From positions 20,834,175-20,898,174 of the forward strand of contig NC_091156.1 in NCBI RefSeq assembly GCF_040958095.1: a stretch of 64,000 nucleotides of DNA. Reading direction: 5' to 3'. The number at the start of each line of letters is the position of its first letter. Within the stretch, counting starts at the first letter, position 1. Source of the DNA: Procambarus clarkii. Lineage: Eukaryota; Arthropoda; Malacostraca; Decapoda; Cambaridae. Below the pieces are notes generated by a model, which saw only the letters and a program-made list of their open reading frames with translations, was not told the DNA's origin and made no database searches. Shown here in pieces: positions 11,217 through 22,055 of the stretch. Made by a program: the position numbers and the translations under genes.

Positions 11217-11330
11217 AAGGAAATAACAGCAGAAGTAAACATTATAGATACAATTGTTGGGTTAGTAAAAGGCCTTATAGCAAAAGACAATGACTGTGAT
11301 TACAGAAGAATTGGAAGGTACAAATATTTT
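11217..11330. other. Spacer between DIRS B and C
   Basis: About 115 AT-rich bases, the right-hand flank of B and left-hand flank of C. Its first codons continue the open frame from 4960-5013 if B is excised. Family unknown. Confidence 0.45.
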
Positions 11331-11780
11331 AAAAACCAGCATCGAATGTAATGAAACGCCATCAAACGCCCCGGAACTATCCAGGCCGATATTGCTAATA
11401 TTAGACCTTAGACCTTGGCCTCAGTCAGTGTGAATGGAGTTCTTAGGCCTACCAGGGATCACGAGCCAGAACCTGGCCCCCTCAGAGAGGCATGGGGAGC
11501 AATGGCCTATAGAAGCCCCCATGTGGTTGGAAACATTCTATGTCTACCATCGACCGGGTTAGGCACCCAGAAAGACAAGCATCCCAAAACAAACCACTAT
11601 TCTGGTTAAGAAATTGCTACCGAGAGCCAAAGTAGTGGACAAAACTTCCCAAACAAAAGCGAGCAAACAAGCCTGATGTCACCACATCGCAGTCTGCACA
11701 ATTTCCCCCAACCCGGGAGGGGGTAGGGGGAGCCTCAGACCCCTCGTGCCGGCTACCCAAGACCCTAGTTCTGAGGCTGG
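11331..11780. repeat. Left ITR of DIRS C
   Basis: Homologous to 5014-5470 and, inverted, to 15448-15895. It lacks a few dozen bases near the tip: the GCCATTTTCTGGGTGAG stretch of B is replaced by a shorter GCCATCAAACG stretch. Confidence 0.75.
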
Positions 11781-11836
11781 ATATCAAAAACACACGAAAA
11801 ACTGCTGACCGGAGGGAGGAAGGGTTGTCGTGGAGC

Positions 11837-11930
11837 CTCCGGGTCTCACCCAGAAAATGGCGTTTCATTACATTCAACACTGGTTTTCTGGGGGAAGCCC
11901 CTTCAGCTTCCCGGAGCTATTGCCAAAAGA
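11837..11930. repeat. ICR of DIRS C
   Basis: Same fused-ends arrangement as in B: an inverted left-terminus part (...AATGGCGTTTCATTACATT...) joined through CTGGTTTTCTGG to an inverted right-terminus part. It keeps left-tip bases that are missing from C's own left ITR, so the ICR preserves the older terminus. Confidence 0.75.
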
Positions 11931-11984
11931 CGAAAACAAGAGGGACTTACCCGGGAGGAAGTCATTGCTCGCTCCTCAACGTGA

Positions 11985-12430
11985 AGCCAAGACAACTACC
12001 TGCAACTGCCAATCCAAATCGACACAGGTCCGACGAGGCCCCAGGAACATTAACTAAGTAACATGCAGCCAGGACCCTGCCCAACCGCCAAAAACCCCAC
12101 ATCTGAATGTCAGCCCAAGACATGTTGCCGAAGACGGCAGTAAGAGCCGCCAACTTACAAACGTAGTGGGCATGGGGATAGACCACAGGCTGGCTGGACC
12201 GAATAACCGTGAGGACGACCTGAGAGATCTGCACTCTGGAACAGGGACGAAGGAAAACCGAATCAATCCAAAGCGCGTCTCCGGACATGGAAGTCATGGG
12301 GTGTAAATAATGGCAGAGAACCGCAACCGGACAACATGTGATGCACCCCTGGCCTGACCACGCATGAATCAAAAACCCAAGGACCCCTCCGGAAAGCAGT
12401 CGTCTCATTCTTCACGAGAAAAAGAGGAGA
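11985..12430 (-). pseudogene. Tyrosine recombinase C-terminal domain, DIRS C
   Basis: The minus frame 11962-12408 reads as the DIRS-type recombinase: an HAHYVCKLAALTAVFGN block matching the HxxR box (the expected Arg is Cys here), then MSWADI, then GFWR, then LAACYLVNVPG with the candidate nucleophile Tyr encoded at 12058-12060. In the family this enzyme cuts and rejoins the circular intermediate into a short target. The Arg-to-Cys change in the box and the lack of an N-terminal half in frame argue that it is inactive. It is still the best preserved recombinase in the window. Confidence 0.7.
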
Positions 12431-14170
12431 CGGCTGCAAGCGAATAAACCTATCACGAGGACCAAGAGAGCAGAAACCCCTGCGCCGGAAGCGAGCATGA
12501 AGCTCCCCCGACCTGACCCCGAGAAGCCAATGCCAAGAAGAAAAGAGCCTTGGAAAAGCAGTCCTGAACCAAAGGGGCTACAACAAACCGAGGAGAAGAG
12601 AGAAAAGAAAGCACCCAATCCAAGGACAGAAACAGCTCAAGCGGAGCATGAGCAGGCCGTTGGTGAAACAATGCACGAAATAGCTTGCGAAATGGTACAG
12701 AAGTAACATCAGTACTGAAAGCAAGAAGTAGCGGCTCTGCCAACACCGCACAATACGAGGTGACAGTATTTGGCATAAGATGATGGTCCTGAAACAACCA
12801 CGAGAGAAAGGACAAGACAACCTTAACTGAGAGCAAAGAACACCTACGAAGAGAAAGAAACGAAAGGACCACCAGGAAACTTCATATTGCCGCCGAGACG
12901 AAGCCCGCAGGTAGGACACCATCAAGGACGCCACCTGAGCACCATACAGATGGTGCTAGACTCGAGTCAAAAAGACCAAACACGAAGGCTCGAGAAGAAG
13001 ATCGAACCAGCCACGTGACAAATTGGACCGATCTGCTGAAAGAGGCGGAGCTACGGGAAAACCTCCGGGTTCGGAAACTGACCAAGCAGCACCTGAAACC
13101 AAGGCTGGGCCGGCCACCATGGGACCAAGAAGACTACTCTTCCCTGGTAAGTCTCCAAGCGAGCCAGGACCAACAGCTGAACTGGGGGGAAGAAGTACAG
13201 GAACCCTAACCTCAATCAGTCTTGCCGAAAAACATCGACCCCGACGGCGTCACTGTCGAGGAAGGGCGCCACATACGCCCTTCCCATACATTACATAGGT
13301 GACGCCTCGACCCTGCTGACATGAAGAAGTCCACATCCAGGCGTCCGAAAGTCTGGCAGAGCCAACTGAAGGAGTCAGCGTCGACCAACCATTCCATGGA
13401 CATGGGAATGAACCGAGACAGGCCATTCGCCAGAACGTTGGACACCCAACACATGTGAACCGCCAGGAGAGCCAAACCATGAGAACTCAGCAGACAAATC
13501 ACCCGAAGCAACCAGCCCCAAAGAGCCAAGGACCGCAGAGAACCCCCACGGTTCAGACAATAAACCACCAGGGAGCAGTCTGAATGGAACCAGATTGTCG
13601 ATCCGCGGGGAACCCGAATCCTCCAAAGAGAATACCACACCACCGCAAACTTCTGAACTGTGCTACGGGCTCGACAGAAGGACGGACCCCACTGCTCCTG
13701 GCCGACCTGTTGAGCACTGGTCACAAAGCCCCAGCCCAGAGACAACGTATCTGTGAACACATCGAGTGAGGGCTCGGATAGGCCCCAAGGTATTGAACCC
13801 TGAAAAACCTGAAGAGGAAGCCGGTGATGCAGCAACCGACGCAAGGCCCCCGGCGGCTGAACCAAGCAATCGCGAGAGAGGCAAAAGGGACGTCCCCAAA
13901 GAAACCAGAACAGCCGACGAAGCCAAACCCGACCTGGCAGGTAGACCATCACGGCAAAGTTCAGGCTCCCATACAAAACCTTGAGCAACCGCCGAGTGAC
14001 CCGGGAGCCCCCAGAAACTGGCAAAGGCAGGACCGCAGCCGAAGGAAAAACTCTGGAGGGAGAGACAAGGAAGCGGTCCAAGATTCCCAAATAAGACCCA
14101 GCCAAATCCGAACCTGGGAGGGGACCAAATGGGACTTCCTCCAGTTCACCAAGAACTCGAACCCGGCGAA
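12430..14170 (-). pseudogene. RNase H and RT remnant, DIRS C
   Basis: The minus frame that ends at 13212 keeps a nearly full RNase H: LDVFTDTLSLGWGF (~13730-13775), FHSDCSLVVYCLNRGG, AVHMCWVSNVLANGLSR and VDFFMSAGSRR, in that order. This SDCS...NRGGS...LADGLSR pattern is typical of DIRS RNase H. Upstream, an AE/FLVNWRKS block (about 14150) is the sequence that follows the YLDD motif in RT, where element C stops. The long ORF 13212-14408 is a chimera whose first ~75 residues are LINE sequence. 12430-13210 is broken. Confidence 0.7.
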
Positions 14171-14174
14171 CTTG

Positions 14175-14945
14175 GAAAGAACCAAGAACTCCCTCTATTT
14201 CTGCAATCTCTCCTGCTCTGAAGGGGAAAGTGAGTACTGAGCAGTACTCAAGACGGGACAGCACCAGTGATTTGAAGAGTACAACCATTGTGATAGGATC
14301 CCTGGATTTGGAAGTTCTTGTAATCCATCCTATCACTTTTCCGGCTGTCGCAATATTTTCTTGGTTACGCTCCCTAAATGTTAGGTCGTCAGACATCATT
14401 ATTCCCAAAATCCTTTACACGTTGCTTTCCTACTATGGGAAAATTTGATTGCGTTTTGTACCCTGCATTATGTTTAAGGTTCTCATTTTTACTGTATCCG
14501 AGTACCTGGAATTTATCACTGTTAAACATAATGTTATTTTCTGCTGCCCAGTCAAAAACTTGATTAATATTTGTTTGTAGTTTTTCAATGTCTTCAGCAG
14601 AGGTAATTTTCATGCTGATTTTTGTGTCATCTGTAAAGGATGATTCAAAGCTGTGCCTTGTATTTGAGTCTATATCTGATATGAGAATAAGGAAAAGCAA
14701 TGGTGCAAGGACTGTACCCCGAGGTACAGAGCTTTTAACTGTGCTTGGACTATTTCATATGGCTGACTGTTACTCTTTGTGTTCTGTTCGACTAAAAACT
14801 GTGTATCCAACATACTACTTTACCAGTTTTTCCCATTGTCCTCATTTTGTGTGCTATCGCTCCATGGTCACATTCATCAAATGCCTTTGCGAAATCTGTG
14901 TATACCACATCTGCGTTCTACTTTCCTTCTAATGCCTCAGTACCA
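14175..14945 (-). mobile_element. CR1-like LINE RT fragment inserted in DIRS C
   Basis: AT-rich insert in GC-rich surroundings. The minus strand encodes YTDFAKAFDECDHGA (RT motif A, ~14860-14905), FLILISDID (motif B tail), SFTDDTKIS (motif C, FADD degraded to FTDD), NNIMFNSDKFQVL, and finally LFKSLVLSRLEYCSVL and GEIAEIEGV. Frames break several times. 5' and 3' ends are missing. A different LINE lineage from the one at 48.7 kb. Confidence 0.8.
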
Positions 14946-15447
14946 CCAGGACAGAGAATTGTATGCTATTTACACCAGGGGGGGGGCAAAAACCAAAGGC
15001 AGAATCCCCCTACCAGGCAGGAAAACAAAAAGAAAAAGAAAAAGAAAACCCCGCAAGAGGACAGCGTACCCAGGTGGATCAGAGCTGGCTGCTATGATAG
15101 GTGATAACTAGCTGCGCAGTAATTGCGCAAAGTACTGTTGCTAACTGCCTCTTACTCTAAGGTGAACAAAGATGCCAGAACACTGCAGCACACAAAGGGC
15201 GGCCGAAAGCCGAGCAGCAAACAACCAAGCAGAGGCAGAAACCAAGAACTTGTGGAAGGAGGCCCCAAGCCCCAAGAGCAGTACTTACTGGGCACCTAGG
15301 GAAGGTAACCCTAGACGCATGCAGCCCAAGTACTGAAGAATTACTCTGGCTCATGCATCCCTAAGAAGACAGCCACCACACCACACAGACACAGAGCTGA
15401 GAACCAATTCATGAGCCAGAGCACACGACTTTTGCCTAGTGCATCAG

Positions 15448-15895
15448 CCTCAGAACTGGGGGTTTTGGGTAGCCGGCGCGAGTTCTTGGGCTCCCCCTTC
15501 CTTTTCCTGGCTAGGGGGAAGCTGCGCAGATGGCGGTGCGGCGACGTGGTGACATGCTCATTTGCTCGTATTTGTTTGTGGAGTTCTGTCCACTAGTTTG
15601 ACTCTCGGTAGCAATTTCTTAACCTGAATAGGGGTTTGTTTTGGGATCCTTACCTTTCTGGGTGTCTGACCCAGTTGATGGCAGACAGAGTGCTTCCAAT
15701 CACACGGGGGTTTCTATAGTCCATTGCTTCTCGTGCCTCTCTGCGGGGGCCAGGTTCTGGCTCGTGGTCCCCGGTAGGCCTAAGCCATTCACACTGACTA
15801 ATGCCAAAGTCTAATATTAGCAATATCAGCCTAGATAGCTCCAGGGAGCCCAAGGGGCTCCCCTGGAGCTGGAGCTGGGGGGAGCCCAGAAAAAA
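15448..15895. repeat. Right ITR of DIRS C
   Basis: Closest to the right ITR of element A (AATAGGGGTTTGTTTTGG, CACACGGGGGTTTCTATAG). The tip contains extra CTGGAGCTGGAGCTGG-like bases and ends in CAGAAAAAAA. Confidence 0.75.
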
Positions 15896-15899
15896 ACTG

Positions 15900-17720
15900 C
15901 TGAATATACTGTTTTGAAGTGCCCCTTTCTGGTAAGGCTTCAGTGGCTCCCTGAAACTAGCTTACAGACAATGTTCTTCTGAAATGAGTCACATCAACCC
16001 TAGAAGTCCTGTATAGCTTGCTGGGGACCAGAGCCAGAACCTGGCCAACTTACAAAGTCACAGTAAGCAGGGAACTGTAACCAAGAAAACATCCAGAAAA
16101 TAAGTGAAGCAATACAGACAACTGCAAGGTTCACAGAAAAGAAATCACAAACAGCCAAACATTTCTGCAAAGGATTCACTCCAAAACTAGGTCAAACTCG
16201 TTTTAGTTATGGCTGGCCACCAACATTATTATTATTAACATCTTTATTGACAAAATTAATTACAATTTTGCCTAATCTGAGAATTTAAATTAAGTCTTAT
16301 TAAAGTGAGGATAATGCTGGTATTCACTGTCACAGAGGACCGAGGGTCATACACAAGACAATAAGTCTAAACTGTAGGCCGAAGCACAGTATATATCATG
16401 GGATACAATCAATATTTTAATGTATGAATATGTGAAAACAACTTTCTATTGTGCACTGCCACACAAGGGCAGGGACAGGTTCATAAGCTTAGAAGTAATA
16501 TACATAAAAATTGTTCTTCATTCTTTAAAATGGACAAGCAAATTTTGGATAAATTGTTAGGATGTCGTCCAGAACACCTGAATCAATGAAATAGTTACAC
16601 AGTTAGTGGTACAAGAGGCCAGGAGGTCTAAAGCCTTTTACGGTTTCACATTCAACAATATAGTGTTCCAGTGAATGCATTAAAGATTATATGGAATGTA
16701 ATTTTTGCCAATGATGATAATAACTATTGTATAAAATTTGTGTGGATCCCATCCCATGTTAGAGTTGGAAAACATGACTTTGTAGATCGATTGGCCAATG
16801 AGGCTTGCAGGAAAGAAAACATTGATTATGACTTTGGACTATCTAATGCAATTATTAGAAACATACAAATTAAAGAAATTAATTCAGATTTAGAAGAACT
16901 AAGAAATGTCCAGAGACCTGAAAGCTGCAGTATTAAAAGCTATAACAACTTTTGTAATATCAGGTATTTGTATGGTCAGCACAGTAACCAGATCAGGCAA
17001 TGTGATACAGTCATTGGCCACCAACAGGTGGCAGCAGCACCACTTGGAGCTCCTGACTTCCACCTCATCATATTCTCTGTCTGGAGCTCAAAGACCATGA
17101 ATTAATGCCCATGTTAAGGGAGAGGGGAGAAAACATGGAGCCACCAAGGCCCTATCAGAAAGAAAGGTTTCATTACATTCAACCCTGGTTTTCTGATGGA
17201 GTTGAACAGTGGCTCCTTGCATCTAACAGAGGAAAAAACGGAACATATCAAGAAGGAGGATAGCAAAAACAACACTTAGGAAGATAAAATGTTAGGACAG
17301 GAATCTTGACCCAGGGCAGCACAAGCCTGATGAGGACCAAGAACATCGACCAGGTATCATGTTGCTACAACCCTTTTAGACCTCCAAAATCCCTGAGCCT
17401 GAATAGCAGCCCATGACATTGGCTGCCATTTGGACAAAGCTGCATACAGTATTTGTGAACATCGCAGACCTGAAAGTAGACTGCAGGCTGGCTAAACTAA
17501 ATGACACTGCAGACAACCAGGGATCAATGAACCTTGGAACAGAGAACCAAAAAAATTGGGTCAACAAACAGTGCATTCACTGAAGCAGAATGGGAGATGC
17601 ACAAATAGCGACAAACCATCGCAACCTGACAACAAACGATACACCCCTGGCCAGATAAACCTTCCATCAACGATCAAGAGATACCTCTGGAAGCAAACCC
17701 TATCATTCTTCATAAGACTA
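15900..17720 (-). mobile_element. DIRS1-like remnant D (left end, ICR and recombinase traces)
   Basis: 15915-16130 resembles the ITR (CTGGGGACCAGAGCCAGAACCTGG, then GGGAACTGT). 17160-17215 resembles the ICR (AGGTTTCATTACATTCAACCCTGGTTTTCTGA). 17290-17720 aligns with the recombinase region of C at 12050-12400. The ITR and ICR are pushed apart by a LINE piece at about 16218-17120. No open frame. Confidence 0.65.
16218..17120 (+). mobile_element. LINE fragment with RNase H tail, inside DIRS D
   Basis: The plus frame 16671-17105 encodes KFVWIPSHVRVGKHDFVDRLA, the C-terminal RNase H motif of I-like LINEs (W-I-P-SH-VG...DRLA), then a coiled acidic stretch. The first 450 bases are AT-rich with a TTATTATTATTAACATCTTTATTG start that looks like an inverted LINE 3' end, so two pieces may be abutted. 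Coding potential ends within about 145 codons. Confidence 0.65.
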
Positions 17721-17919
17721 CAAAACCCTTAAAAGTTTCAGTACCAGAAGCAAGGCATGGGAAGGGTGAATAAGACATCCGTACAATGAAAGCAGACAGA
17801 CAATATGAGCAGCAGCAAAAAGCGCACCAGCAGAAACACCAGCTGCTCTAATTCCCATAACCACAATAATGAGATGGGCCAACTTAGTGACAACCACACT
17901 AACACCAAACCTTAACACA

Positions 17920-18760
17920 AAAAACCAACGTTAAGTGTAGTGAAATGCCAATTTCTGGGTGAGCCCTAGTAGCTCTTTGAGGATTTGATAGTGTGTCATA
18001 CTACTAGGTCCCCTTAGTCATGGAGTTCTATTAGCCTACTAGGGACCAGAGCCAGAACCTGGGCCCCCTTACAGAGGCACAGAGAATGGTGGCATTTATG
18101 CATCCACAGGGAAAGGCACCCAGAAAGTCAGCAAGACAAAAACCACTGTTGGCATGAAACATGACTACAGCCTCAAGAATCACCTAAAGAACTCCCCAAA
18201 CTATGAAAGCAATAACAAATTAATTAAACTAGCACCAACTTGTTCACCCCTCTTCCCCCATTCGTTTGGGGAGACAAGAGAGGCAATCTAAGGTCAGCTG
18301 GCTATTCCACCCTCAGTTCTATGATGATGCAAACCTCCCAATGACCAGGAGTATATTGCTGCTTCCTGAAACCAACTACCCACAGAGAAGGCACAAAAGG
18401 GCACTTACCAGGGAGGAGGAAGCACCACAGGTGTCAAGACTAAGTGAAGACTCTTGGCCGCAATACACAACCCAAAGCCACATGAGGGCACTGGGGTCCA
18501 AGAGACTGACAAGATTTTGGGCCGCCAGAACCCTGTTTAACCACCAAAACCCTCACCCCTTAATATCAGCCCAGGAAATATTCATGAAGACAATCAAAAG
18601 AGCAGCATATTTCCAAACAACATGGGCACAAGGATAGATGGCATGCTAACTAGACTTAATGACACTGTGAACAACCGAAGGCAAGCCTTAGAACAGGGAA
18701 CCAAGGCAACAGGATCAACCCACAAAGAATCCACCGAGGAAGCAACCTGTCCTCTTAAAA
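17920..18760 (-). mobile_element. DIRS1-like remnant E (left ITR plus recombinase trace)
   Basis: Starts AAAAAACCAACGTTAAGTG, the left-tip sequence of B with substitutions, followed by the ITR blocks (GGGTGAGCCC, CCAGAGCCAGAACCTGGG, GGCACCCAGAAAG). From about 18420 it resembles the recombinase region of C and D. Highly decayed and truncated at both the RT side and the far ITR. Confidence 0.6.
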
Positions 18761-18764
18761 AGAA

Positions 18765-19360
18765 CGTAGTTTTTGGCCGTTTGCCCGTATGGCCTAATAT
18801 GGGTGTAATTTGAAAATGAACAAAAAAAAAAAATGAAAATAAATTTGGGATTTTTTTCAACGACAGTAAGTTAAGGGTCCTCTGATAGGTTAGGTGGCAG
18901 GAAATTCTCATAAAGTTTCAAAACGGTATGAAAAACGTTAATTGAAAGTTTCCTCTTCTAAGCTTGCCGAGTAAGCCGGACGACTCAAACAGAAAACGGA
19001 ACAGTACATCACTTTTGTGAGTCGATTTCATTTCAAATTACGTCCAAATTTGGCCATAGCGTGCATACGAGCCAAAAGTGACGTTATTTTTAAGAGGACG
19101 GGTTGGAGGAAGAACCAGTGGCACAAAGAGCTGCCAGTGGATACAACACATGTCCAGTGGCAGCTAGACATGTGTTGTGTCCAGCTTAAAGTGCCTTATT
19201 CTTGATGTACCATCAATCACTTGTTGGGGTTCTGCCTCCCTTGGAAGCAGTCGGGTAAGATGGAGATGTTGCCTACTGTTGGTTGGGGGTAGGTACTTGG
19301 ACAAGTCTGATTCTAGGGCTAATACGTTCCTGATGCAAGTTCCTTTCCTGCTTCACATCG
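18765..19360. other. Unassigned repeat-like block
   Basis: Between two DIRS remnants. Contains an 11-12 nt A run with flanking purine bias and a segment (about 18960-19060) that has the look of a dispersed repeat, but no ORF, terminal repeat or second copy could be found in the window. Function unknown. Confidence 0.3.
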
Positions 19361-19369
19361 CAACTACAG

Positions 19370-20540
19370 TATGAATAGCAAAAGGATGTTTCTGCTCAGG
19401 GTTTGCTCCTTTACCACCACAATGAGGGAGCAAACAATGACTCGTTTTGCTGGCATCTGGTCCCACAATGTGTGTGCTTTCTGGGTTGTTTCCTGTGGCC
19501 TGCAGTGGAGCTGGTTGGTTCCTCTCCCATTTTCGAGGTCGGGCCTTGTTGGTCAGTACTACTCCCCAGCACTGTCAGATTATTCCATGTTGGTTGGGCT
19601 CTGGTTTGGTAAATGTCACCATGTTCCTTTGATGGGTCAAGGTTGTTATAAGCCCCGAGTAAGACTAAGCAAATCTACATTACTTCCTTCAGGGGTGAAC
19701 AGCTTTACCCCCTGTCCAACTTTCCTCATGACCCGTTGGCCCAAATTTGTTTGCTAATACAGGCTGGAGATTGGATGGTGTCCCTGGACTTCAAGGATGC
19801 TTATTGTCATGTCCCTATACATCACTAATTCAGGACTGACTAGGTTTTGTTGTGGGGTATCAGGCTTATCACTTCAGTGTTCTACTCTTTTCTTTGACTC
19901 TGGTGCCCCTGTGAGTTTACCCAGTTAACAAAGGTCATTGTGGCCCAAGCTTCATCTCTTAGGGGTTAATGTGTTGACATATCTCAATGACTGGTTGGTG
20001 TAAGCTCCCAGACAGTCCACGTATCACCTGGCTAGGGATCTGGTTCTTTCTCAGCTCACCATGTTCAAGATCCTGGTGAACTGGAGATAGTCCCAGTTAT
20101 TTCTGTCCCAGATTTGGATTTAGCTAGGCTTCATTTAGGACTTCCTGTCAGTTTCTCTATCTCTGCCCCAAGTGGCTTCGCTCTGCCTGCATCTTCATTG
20201 CATGCTGGTGTTGAACTAGCTTCAGATGGACTCACCAGTTGGTCAAGCAGTTGTGAGGGAGCCTGAAGTTTACCTGTGTTGTCTTCCTGGGCAGGGTTCA
20301 GCTCCAGGCATTGTATCTGTTTCTCCAGTTCCACCCATTTTATTGCTCTTGGGACAGGTGGGTTTGGGCCCTGCCCTCCTTTCATCACCTCTTACTTCAC
20401 CGGCTTCCCATTCAGGCTTTTCAAGGTTCAGTCCTGTGGTCCCAACTTTCCCCATTGCTTGATGTGTTCATGGACGCCTCATCTCTGGGTTGGGGTTTTA
20501 TGACCATCACTCGCCAGGCCACCCAGGGTAAATAGTTGAG
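19370..20540 (+). mobile_element. DIRS1-like remnant F on the plus strand (RT and RNase H)
   Basis: About 19765-19830 encodes WMVSLDFKDAYCHVPIH, RT motif A with its Asp and the DAY box. 19975-20000 encodes TYLNDWLV, the motif C of B with D changed to N and a stop soon after. 20459-20500 encodes LDVFMDASSLGWGF, the first RNase H motif. Several stops and frameshifts lie between them. It has no recognisable ITRs. It is the only DIRS copy in the window that codes on the plus strand apart from ITR pieces in SSR4 introns. Confidence 0.75.
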
Positions 20541-21119
20541 ACCCATTCCTTTGGGCGTACAGCATGTTGCACGAGTTTGTAGTAGTGTGTTCTCATCAGA
20601 ACTGCTCAGTGGTTCAACCACTGCATAAAGATGTAGATAGTTATATATAACTTGTGTATAGAGTGAGTAATAAAAGCAAAAACTGTATTTCAGGTTATCC
20701 AAAGAATATAATATTATGCATATATTAGTGACAACGATATTTTTGTGTATGTCAATGTTCTGTAAAATTTATTTAAATTATTTCTCAAATAAAAACACTA
20801 TTGCATAACTGAAACAGTAGTTATATTAAAAAAAAAAAACAGAATCACAAAGAAGTGAGTTGCACAACAATTTCCTTTAAGCAGTGCCAGGAACAGATTA
20901 ACATGCAACAGATATACTTTACAGTATACTGTACAGGTTTGTATATTGTACTTAAACCCTGTTTTTGTCAATTATGTGTACATAAATCCAGTTATTCAGC
21001 ACAAACACTGCTTTGTGTAAACCAGTAAGTGGACCAACGAACATAAAAACATTCAAGGTGAATAAGAGTCCTTGATTATCTTGAGTCTTAACATGATTTC
21101 GGGGTCTTATGAGTCTCGA
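20541..21119. other. AT-rich stretch, nothing recognised
   Basis: No ORF of note, no splice-bounded exon similarity and no internal repeat beyond A and T runs. If VPS50 continues to the left it would be intronic. Confidence 0.4.
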
Positions 21120-21270
21120 GTCTTATGATGATTTACTGCTAGGTGAACAGGGGCATCTGGGTGACAAACTATTTGTTTCCGCCTCCGCCGGGGATCAAAC
21201 CCGGAACCTCAGAACTATTAATCCCAAGCACTGTCCAATCAGCCGTCAGGCCCTCTGATCCTGTTCTCCT
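21120..21270 (-). repeat. tRNA-derived SINE (family 1), inverted copy
   Basis: Read on the minus strand: a tRNA-like head with B box (GGTTTGATCCCCGGCGG), then GAAACAAATAG, then CCCCTGTTCACCTAGCAGTAAAT. The same body follows the tRNA-like head at 56611. Diverged and truncated at the 3' side. Confidence 0.7.
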
Positions 21271-22045
21271 GCAACACTCATCACACTCCTGTTGTGTCAA
21301 TGACCCGGCTTCCTCTAAGCTCATGAAGCCAGAAGTCGCAGATACTGTACTGGTATTTGTTCTGAATTTTTTTTTCATGTAAAGTATCATTCAATAAGAA
21401 CATTTTTCTTTTTTAATAATTAATATGGGCTGAGTGAATTTTTATGATAGTCATATCAAGAGGGTTAGTAATAAACTGGTGTTGTGCATATAAAATTTAT
21501 AATCAATGGAAGTAGTAATAGCTTTATTTTTTGGAATTTGCTTGGTTTAGGTCCCACAAGGTAGGTGATGAGGGATTATAAAATATTCTGGCTACAGCTT
21601 CTCAGCTAAATCACATAAACCATCACCGATGTTCCCAACTGGCCCCCTCGAGCTGGTCATTTTGACAAAGTATTATTGCTGTACAGAATGGTACATAAAT
21701 ATTAAATATATATTTAAAGGTGTATTCAAACAACTGGGGAAGGTGGGAAGGTTAGTCATTAGCCAAGGGGGTCCTCAATAGAAATAACAGGCTCACCCAA
21801 AAAAGCCAAAAGCTGAGAAATACAAGACATGCAATTTTTTGAATCTGCTAGATGGAAACTGAAATTTGTATCAAAATTTTGGTTACTGTATAGCTTTCTA
21901 GATACTAGTGAAAAGTACATTCCAAGTTCCTGTGTTAATTTTTAATGAAAATGTTGATAAAATATAGTACTGTACGTAATTACTAACGAATATTAATTAT
22001 ATTCTTTTTAACGCACTCAGGCTAGTTGACACACGGTAGCCACTC
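21271..22045. other. AT-rich flank of VPS50, nothing recognised
   Basis: No coding similarity or repeat recognised. The sequence beyond the donor at 22047 is expected to be VPS50 intron, if the gene continues. Confidence 0.4.
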
Positions 22046-22055
22046 ACCTGATTTT

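Larger units (their letters stand above)
11331..15895 (-). mobile_element. DIRS1-like retrotransposon C, degraded
   Basis: Left ITR 11331-11780, ICR about 11837-11930, recombinase 11985-12430, RNase H about 13250-13800, RT remnant to about 14170, a LINE insertion about 14175-14945 replacing much of RT and Gag, and right ITR 15448-15895. The left end starts AAAACCAGC like B. The right tip carries a short internal duplication of an AGCTGGAGCTGG-like block not seen in B. Same orientation as A and B, with fewer bases between its termini. Confidence 0.8.

Noticed and set aside
13212-14408. 398-codon ORF as a host gene
   Set aside because: A chance fusion of a LINE RT fragment (first ~75 residues) with DIRS RNase H sequence.
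20131-20388. A C-terminal VPS50 exon on the minus strand
   Set aside because: The 85-codon frame has no resemblance to VPS50 and is antisense to DIRS remnant F.
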